Positions 58,674-64,000 of a stretch of DNA of 64,000 nucleotides are shown here, piece by piece. Below the pieces are notes generated by a model. The model searched no databases. It was not told the origin of the DNA and saw nothing but the letters and a program-made list of their open reading frames with translations. Each line of letters begins with the position of its first letter. The stretch's first letter is position 1. Origin of the DNA: Anaerolineales bacterium (GTDB lineage Bacteria > Chloroflexota > Anaerolineae > Anaerolineales > Villigracilaceae); assembly GCA_016928525.1 (NCBI GenBank), contig JAFGKO010000188.1, positions 1 through 64,000 on the forward strand. Reading direction: 5' to 3'. The position numbers and the translations under genes are program-made.

Positions 58674-59516
58674 TTATTCAGCAGGATATAACACCAGTCC
58701 GACCGTACCAGGGCCAAAGTTGATGGCGAGAGAAATGGACAGGTCGGTTATGGCTGAATCTTTTACGTTGAACCGTTTTTTAGCTTCAGCGAGCAAAGAT
58801 TGGCCAGACTCTGCATCGCGCGCGTGCACAACGGCCACGTACACAGGTTGATCGCCATATGCTGCCTCGCCCATTTGAAGAACGCGTTCTAAAGAAGCCT
58901 TGCGGGTTCGCACTTTATCCACCATGTTGACCACGCCATCTTTGAGAACGGCAATCGGCTTGACATTCAACACGGAAGCCAGGGCCGCCGAAAGTGTGCC
59001 TACACGACCAGAGCGACGAGCGTAATCCAAGGTATCGAGGGTCAGGATGATCTGCACCGAATCACGTACCAATTCAATGTACTGGACGATCTCCTCCACG
59101 CTCTTGCCTGCGCGTTCCATTTGACGGGCAGCGCGGCACATAAATCCCAGGCCCATCGAACCACCCGCCGAATCGACAGTAACCACCTTGAACATGTCTT
59201 CGACTTCTTTCGCAGCCGCCACCGCCGAAGCGTAGGTACCCGAGAGCTTGCTGGTAACGTGCACCGAAAGAATAGTATCGCCTGGCTGGGCAATCTTTTT
59301 GTAGTATTCAACAAACTGGTGTGGGGAAGGCTGGGAGGTTTTTGGAAAATCTTTTGTTTCCCCTACTAGCATATAGAAGCCTTCGAAATCCAAGTCTATG
59401 AACTGCAGATATGTTTTTTCCCCAAAATGAATATTGATTGGAATTACATCAATATCGTACTCTCTATCCCACCCAGAAGGCAGGTCGGCAGCGCCATCGG
59501 TTAAGATACGAAGCAT
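58674..59516 (-). CDS. DegV family fatty-acid-binding protein
   Basis: A 280-residue protein with the two-domain DegV fold. The head-group site shows KTSQPSPHQFVEYY (about 59-72) and VHVTSKLSGTYASAVAA (about 85-101), and VDSAGGSMGLGFM near 115 is characteristic. The related FakB proteins bind a fatty acid and present it to the kinase FakA for phosphorylation. FakA is not encoded in this window. It lies 14 bases downstream of an ECF sigma gene, an unusual pairing, and probably shares its transcript. Confidence 0.9.
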   Translation of the reverse strand: MLRILTDGAADLPSGWDREYDIDVIPINIHFGEKTYLQFIDLDFEGFYMLVGETKDFPKTSQPSPHQFVEYYKKIAQPGDTILSVHVTSKLSGTYASAVAAAKEVEDMFKVVTVDSAGGSMGLGFMCRAARQMERAGKSVEEIVQYIELVRDSVQIILTLDTLDYARRSGRVGTLSAALASVLNVKPIAVLKDGVVNMVDKVRTRKASLERVLQMGEAAYGDQPVYVAVVHARDAESGQSLLAEAKKRFNVKDSAITDLSISLAINFGPGTVGLVLYPAE

Positions 59517-59530
59517 GGAACATGTTCCTT

Positions 59531-60091
59531 TCAGAACTGAGTTTGATCGCCTATCTGGTCGCGTAGCGCCAGAAGTGTGCGATGATAGAGGCTCTTGATA
59601 GCCCCTTCACTGCGCCCCATGATCTGCCCGATTTCAGCGTTGGAGAGGTTCTCGACAAATTTCAGGATCAACAAATGCTGTCGTTCCGGTGGCAGTTTGC
59701 GGATGAGTCTCAGAAGCGCATCCTGCTCTTCGGTATGGACAAGCTTGGTTTCCGGATGGTCGCCTTTGGCGGGCAGTACAGGCAGGTCACTGATGGGGAT
59801 TTCCTGTCTGCGGCTACGGTCACGATGCCAGTTGGCAACCAGATTGTGCGCAATGCGATACAACCAGGCAGAGAATGGGACGCCGCGGTCTGTGTAATTG
59901 TGAATGTGGTTCATCGCCCGCTGAAAGACGCGGGCGGTGATGTCTTCCGCGTCATGCGTGTTCCCCGTCCGGTAGTACACATAGTTGAAGATGCGGTCAA
60001 TGTAGCGCTCGTAGAGTTCGCCAAAAGCGCCCTGGTCACCCTGCGAGGCGCGCGCTAACACATCTGCTTCGTTATATTCGAGTTCCGGCAC
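59531..60091 (-). CDS. ECF-type RNA polymerase sigma factor
   Basis: A 186-residue sigma factor. Region 2 spans about 22-95 (FGELYERYIDRIFNYVYYRT, THDAEDITARVFQRAM, WLYRIAHNLVANWHRD), and region 4 about 128-180 (LPPERQHLLILKFVENLSNAEIGQIM, then EGAIKSLYHRTLLALRD). The length and order are typical of ECF sigma factors. The start is GTG at 60091 with TAAGG seven bases upstream. It heads an operon with degV and a small membrane protein, and is distinct from the sigma factor at 23831. Confidence 0.92.
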   Translation of the reverse strand: MPELEYNEADVLARASQGDQGAFGELYERYIDRIFNYVYYRTGNTHDAEDITARVFQRAMNHIHNYTDRGVPFSAWLYRIAHNLVANWHRDRSRRQEIPISDLPVLPAKGDHPETKLVHTEEQDALLRLIRKLPPERQHLLILKFVENLSNAEIGQIMGRSEGAIKSLYHRTLLALRDQIGDQTQF

Positions 60092-60186
60092 TAAAAAACC
60101 TTACCGGCGAGGACTTGATAACTTTAACCCCGCCGGATTTGAGAAGTTGCAGCGAGTATAACACGTAGGATATTTAATATGAGATT

Positions 60187-60915
60187 TCAATGATCTGGTT
60201 CATCGGGCCCAACATAGCCTTCGATACCATATTTCATCCCCAGCGACCGCGCGATATCGGGCAATAACGGATACAGATTATCACCGGGACATTCCGTGCC
60301 GTCCGGGCTTTGATCGGGATAATCTTTGTGCCCAGCCAAATATCTGATCTCATAGGTATAACGCAGGTAATCTACCAGGCTGCGCAAGCTGATGAGTTGG
60401 GCCTCGCCGGGCTGCTCGTCGTTGAAATTGCCCAACAACACGATACCGACCGAACCGGTATTGAATCCCTGCACGTGCGCGCCGCGGATGTTAAGTTCCC
60501 GGCCTTCATAAATGATTCCCTCGGTATCGATCAGGAAATGGTAAGCCACATCGGCAAAGCCACGTCTCTCCATGTGCAAGCCCTGGATCTCGGCCGGACC
60601 GGCGTGAGGAAAGGCCGAATGATGGACAACGATAGTGTTCAATACACTATACAAATCAGACGGATAATACAATACGCCTTCGGGGTTGGTTTGTGGATCA
60701 AAGAGACCAAACTCTTCGGACGCTTCAAGGTTAAGCGAACGCGCGCCCCACTCTGTGCGCATGACAATTGGTGGGCGCGGAGGCACTGTGTCTTGCAAGG
60801 GAGCAAGATTGGCTGAGCGGATTAATGCAAATAGCGCCCAACCAATAACCAGAACTGGTAAAAGCATTAACAATATTGAATCCAGTGTTCGCTTTGTACG
60901 AATGGCAAAAGGCAT
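60187..60915 (-). CDS. Membrane-anchored N-acetylmuramoyl-L-alanine amidase (amidase_2/PGRP type)
   Basis: A 242-residue peptidoglycan amidase. A basic N-terminus and a membrane anchor (about 13-32, LLMLLPVLVIGWALFALI) precede an amidase_2 domain with NTIVVHHSAFP (first zinc His), ADVAYHFLIDTEGIIYEGRE, HVQGFNTGSVGIVLLGNF and GHKDYPDQSPDGTECPGDNL (second zinc His and the Cys ligand, seen in PGRP-type enzymes). It should cleave the bond between muramic acid and the stem peptide outside the cell membrane. The ATG at 60915 is preferred to 60978, because TATAAT lies only seven bases before it. Confidence 0.9.
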   Translation of the reverse strand: MPFAIRTKRTLDSILLMLLPVLVIGWALFALIRSANLAPLQDTVPPRPPIVMRTEWGARSLNLEASEEFGLFDPQTNPEGVLYYPSDLYSVLNTIVVHHSAFPHAGPAEIQGLHMERRGFADVAYHFLIDTEGIIYEGRELNIRGAHVQGFNTGSVGIVLLGNFNDEQPGEAQLISLRSLVDYLRYTYEIRYLAGHKDYPDQSPDGTECPGDNLYPLLPDIARSLGMKYGIEGYVGPDEPDH

Positions 60916-60922
60916 GAGCCCG

Positions 60923-60928
60923 ATTATA
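60923..60928 (-). promoter_or_regulatory. -10 box of the amidase gene (leaderless type)
   Basis: Minus-strand TATAAT, seven bases before the ATG at 60915. There is no ribosome-binding site, and the frame upstream is not needed. Confidence 0.5.
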
Positions 60929-61000
60929 CAGATTTTGGGAAAAAGCCCAAATGGTATAATTATTGTTTGCGCGTTCAAAATCGCTTTAATGAAACATATG

Positions 61001-61009
61001 TGCTATAAT
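61001..61009 (+). promoter_or_regulatory. Extended -10 promoter of uvrA
   Basis: TGCTATAAT. The leader to the ATG at 61042 is about 25 bases and includes AAGGA seven bases before the start. The -35 is weak, as usual with an extended -10. No LexA-type operator was recognised. Confidence 0.6.
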
Positions 61010-61041
61010 TCGATTGTCCCAAAATTATTATAAGGAATCCC

Positions 61042-63921
61042 ATGTCATCCAATGTCATTCGCGTGGTCGGCGCACGCGTCCATAACCTGAAGAACATTAC
61101 TGTCGAGATCCCGCGCGACAAGCTGGTAGTCATCACCGGCCTGTCCGGTTCGGGCAAGTCATCCCTGGCATTCGACACCATCTTTGCCGAGGGACAGCGG
61201 CGCTATGTCGAATCGCTTTCGGCCTACGCGCGCCAGTTCATCGGCCAGATGGACAAGCCGGATGTGGATTACATCGAAGGCCTGTCTCCTGCCGTTTCTA
61301 TTGACCAGAAATCCACCAGTCACAACCCGCGTTCTACTGTTGGCACTGTGACCGAAATCTACGATTACCTGCGTCTGCTGTTTGCACGGGCGGGCATTCC
61401 GCACTGTCCGGTCTGCGGACGAGAAGTGACCAAGCAATCCGCGCAGGAGATCGTGGACGCCATCGAAAAACTACCCGAAGGCAGCCGCATTCTGATCCTT
61501 TCGCCGCTGGTTCGTGGACGTAAGGGCACCTACCAAGCCGTCTTCGAGGAAATCCGCAAAGCTGGGTTCGTGCGCGCGCGGGTCGACGGGGAAGTCCACA
61601 GCCTGGACGACGAGATCAGCCTGGATCGTTACAAACAGCACACCATCGAAGCTGTAGTAGATCGCCTGGTGATCAAGCGTGAAGAAAACGAAGACGAACA
61701 ACAGGCAGCAAGAACGCGCCTGACCGACTCGGTCGAAACAGCCTTGAAATTTGGCGAGGGCTACGTCTCTATCAACAACGTGGACAGCGGTGAAGACGTC
61801 CACTTCTCCGAGCACCTGGCCTGTTCCGAACATGGCAGCACCATCCCGGAGATCGAACCGCGCACCTTCTCCTTCAACACACCGCACGGCGCCTGCCCGG
61901 ACTGTCAGGGCCTGGGCAACAAACTGGAAATCGACCCTGACCGCATCATTCCAGACCCGGAACGATCCCTGAACGAGGGAGCGATCGCCAGCATGGAGTG
62001 GAGCGGCCCGAAAGAAGAAGGCGGCTATTACTGGCAGTCACTCGAAGGAGCAGCACGCTTCTACAAGATTGATCTTGATAAACCGGTCAACGAGCTGACC
62101 AAGCAGCAGCTTGACATCGTCCTATACGGCACGAACGGCAAAGAGATCGAAATGCGCTACAGGAACGCCAGTGGCAACGAGTTCAAGTTCAAGCGCGCTT
62201 TCGAGGGCGTGATCGGCAACCTGGAACGCCGTTACCGCGAGACCAATTCGGAATACATCCGCAGCAAGATCAGCGAGTTCATGTCCGACCGTCCCTGCCC
62301 GACTTGCGGCGGCGCGCGTCTCAACCCGGGTGCGTTGGCTGTGACCATCGACGATGTCAACATCATCACAGTGACTGGCTGGCCGATTCTGACTACCTTG
62401 AAATGGATCAAGAAACTTTCGGGAAAGAACTCACCCCTCAATGCGCGCCAGAAAGCGATTGCCGAGCGCGTTATCAAGGAAATCTACGAGCGGTTGAACT
62501 TCCTGGTCAACGTGGGCCTAGATTACCTGACCCTCAACCGTTCGGCAGGTTCACTTTCCGGCGGAGAGGCGCAACGTATCCGTCTGGCCACACAGGTCGG
62601 CTCGCGACTGGTTGGCGTGCTCTACGTGCTGGATGAGCCTTCGATCGGCCTGCATCCGCGCGATAACACGCGCCTGCTCAACACGCTGCTTGGCTTACGC
62701 GACCTTGGGAACACTGTATTAGTCGTAGAGCATGACGAGGAAACCATCCGCACCGCCGATTGGGTGCTGGACCTGGGTCCACGCGCCGGGGAACACGGCG
62801 GCGAGATCGTCTGCCAGGGTACCCTCGAGCAGATTCTCAAGTGTCCCGACTCGCTCACCGGCGCGTACATTTCGGGGCGGAAGCAGGTTCCGGTTCCGAA
62901 GAAGAGGCGCACAGGGAACGGCAAAACGCTGATCATCGTCGGCGCTAAAGCGAACAATCTGAAGGGTATGGACGTCAAAATCCCGTTGGGAAAACTGGTC
63001 TGCATCACAGGCGTTTCAGGCAGCGGCAAGTCCACACTGATGAGCGACGTGCTCTACAACGCACTGGCAGCCAAACTGATGGGCGCGCATACTCTGCCCG
63101 GCGAGCACAAGCGTATCGAGGGCGTGGAGCAACTCGACAAGATCATCAACATCGACCAGTCGCCCATCGGGCGCACGCCGCGTTCCAACCCCGGTACCTA
63201 TACCAGCCTGTTCGATGAGATGCGCAAACTGTTCGCTGAACTGCCCGAGAGCAAAGTACGCGGCTACAGGCCGGGGCGCTTCTCGTTCAACGTGCACGGC
63301 GGGCGCTGCGAGGCCTGCCAGGGACAGGGACAGTTGCGTATCGAGATGCAGTTCCTGCCGGATGTGTACGTGCCCTGCGACGTGTGCCACGGCAGCCGCT
63401 TCAATCGGGAAACACTGCAGGTAAAATTCAAGGGGCACAGCATCGCCGATGTGCTGGATATGACTGTCGAGCAGGCCCTGAAAGAATTCTCGGCCTTCCC
63501 GAAGATGATGAGCAAATTGCAATTGCTGGATGAGGTAGGGCTGGGATACATCCGGATCGGACAGCCCGCCCCCACCTTGAGCGGCGGTGAAGCCCAGCGC
63601 GTCAAACTGGCCAAGGAACTTTCGAAGCGCGCCACCGGCCGGACCCTGTACGTGCTCGACGAACCCTCGGTCGGGCTCCATGCTGCGGACGTCCACAAGC
63701 TGATCGAGGTGCTGCAGCGGCTGGTGGACGCAGGCAACTCGGTGCTAATCATCGAGCACAACATCGACATTATCAAAACAGCCGACTGGGTCATCGACCT
63801 GGGTCCGGAGGGCGGTGACCGGGGCGGCGAGGTGGTAGCCGAAGGCACGCCGGAAGAACTGTGTGTAGCGAAAGGATCTTATACCGGCGACTTCCTCTGT
63901 GCACATTTGAAGCCAAGTTGA
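61042..63921 (+). CDS. uvrA: Excinuclease ABC subunit A
   Basis: A 959-residue damage-recognition ATPase of nucleotide excision repair. Both ABC units are complete: the first has [16 protein letters not shown] (about 33-48) and the late signature [19 protein letters not shown], and the second has [19 protein letters not shown] (about 655-673) and [18 protein letters not shown]. Conserved UvrA phrases include [18 protein letters not shown] and [14 protein letters not shown]. The three CxxC zinc pairs are present: CPDCQG with the preceding CSEH, CPTCGG, and CEACQGQG with CDVCHG. It uses an ATG at a short leader with AAGGA. uvrB and uvrC are not in the window. Confidence 0.98.
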   Translation: MSSNVIRVVGARVHNLKNITVEIPRDKLVVITGLSGSGKSSLAFDTIFAEGQRRYVESLSAYARQFIGQMDKPDVDYIEGLSPAVSIDQKSTSHNPRSTVGTVTEIYDYLRLLFARAGIPHCPVCGREVTKQSAQEIVDAIEKLPEGSRILILSPLVRGRKGTYQAVFEEIRKAGFVRARVDGEVHSLDDEISLDRYKQHTIEAVVDRLVIKREENEDEQQAARTRLTDSVETALKFGEGYVSINNVDSGEDVHFSEHLACSEHGSTIPEIEPRTFSFNTPHGACPDCQGLGNKLEIDPDRIIPDPERSLNEGAIASMEWSGPKEEGGYYWQSLEGAARFYKIDLDKPVNELTKQQLDIVLYGTNGKEIEMRYRNASGNEFKFKRAFEGVIGNLERRYRETNSEYIRSKISEFMSDRPCPTCGGARLNPGALAVTIDDVNIITVTGWPILTTLKWIKKLSGKNSPLNARQKAIAERVIKEIYERLNFLVNVGLDYLTLNRSAGSLSGGEAQRIRLATQVGSRLVGVLYVLDEPSIGLHPRDNTRLLNTLLGLRDLGNTVLVVEHDEETIRTADWVLDLGPRAGEHGGEIVCQGTLEQILKCPDSLTGAYISGRKQVPVPKKRRTGNGKTLIIVGAKANNLKGMDVKIPLGKLVCITGVSGSGKSTLMSDVLYNALAAKLMGAHTLPGEHKRIEGVEQLDKIINIDQSPIGRTPRSNPGTYTSLFDEMRKLFAELPESKVRGYRPGRFSFNVHGGRCEACQGQGQLRIEMQFLPDVYVPCDVCHGSRFNRETLQVKFKGHSIADVLDMTVEQALKEFSAFPKMMSKLQLLDEVGLGYIRIGQPAPTLSGGEAQRVKLAKELSKRATGRTLYVLDEPSVGLHAADVHKLIEVLQRLVDAGNSVLIIEHNIDIIKTADWVIDLGPEGGDRGGEVVAEGTPEELCVAKGSYTGDFLCAHLKPS

Positions 63922-64000
63922 ACTTTATCGATTACGCGAAGTCCTAAACATTACCAGAATCTTGAAACATCAGGTAGAATGTGCTTGCAAGCGTCGGGTG
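63922..64000. other. Region after uvrA
   Basis: The last 79 bases contain no terminator hairpin or recognisable gene start. Confidence 0.3.

Overview
The window looks like a chromosomal segment of an uncultured or little-studied bacterium of the Chloroflexota, most likely class Anaerolineae. This is an inference from gene content and style: a heterotroph with medium-to-high GC, several TATAAT boxes placed directly before start codons, a TIR plus formylglycine-enzyme-like protein, DUF5667-type and CpXC-type proteins, and sortase-bearing DUF11 surface proteins. No 16S rRNA gene is present to confirm it. Nearly all of the window is protein-coding, with one tRNA, one signal recognition particle RNA and many clear intrinsic terminators.

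Layout. Positions 1-7.8 kb (minus strand) hold the end of an ornithine cyclodeaminase-like gene, a lipoprotein, and a complete branched-chain amino-acid ABC transporter (livK-livH-livM-livG-livF), preceded by a cyclic-nucleotide-binding-domain protein. From 7.9 to 11.6 kb (plus) come rho, a LysM/M23 peptidoglycan peptidase overlapping rho, a BirA biotin ligase and a small membrane protein; gyrA (minus) and tRNA-Leu(CAG) follow. From 14.9 to 18.8 kb (plus) lie a 38-residue membrane peptide, an acyl-CoA dehydrogenase with a palindromic operator over its promoter, a small unknown protein, a 54-bp perfect palindrome, and etfB-etfA. These look like a fatty-acid or amino-acid oxidation unit feeding electron-transfer flavoprotein. 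From 18.8 to 29.2 kb are a TIR/SUMF1-like protein, a dienelactone hydrolase, an MFS exporter, an ECF sigma factor with a DUF5667-like membrane partner, a cold-shock protein, a PHP phosphoesterase, a ROK sugar kinase, a class III aminotransferase and the SRP RNA.

The most unusual part is 29.3-44.4 kb: two minus-strand genes for secreted multi-domain proteins (about 3812 and 1004 residues). Both end in the same module: an LPKTG or IPVTG motif within [LI]PxTGFAPGR, a short linker, and a complete sortase domain with His, Cys and Arg in the same spacing. Sorting signal and sorting enzyme are therefore on one polypeptide, with no membrane segment between them. The larger protein also carries six SdrD-B-like domains and many DUF11-type repeats, and its leader contains a terminator hairpin that could act as an attenuator.

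From 45 to 64 kb are a GAF-PAS histidine kinase, a CpXC zinc protein, a CcrM-like orphan adenine methyltransferase, an FHA/winged-helix regulator divergent from a Ser/Thr kinase, a GH3-family membrane protein, a PLP-dependent dehydratase carrying an in-frame repeat insertion, a glycerophosphodiester phosphodiesterase, an AAA+ ATPase, a family 2 glycosyltransferase, a YHS-like protein, a small helical protein, an ECF sigma/DegV/membrane-protein operon, a peptidoglycan amidase and uvrA.

Two sequence-level themes recur. Several genes have a -10 box only 6-8 bases before the start codon, which suggests leaderless mRNAs. Palindromic repeats also occur between genes, and in one case inside a gene.
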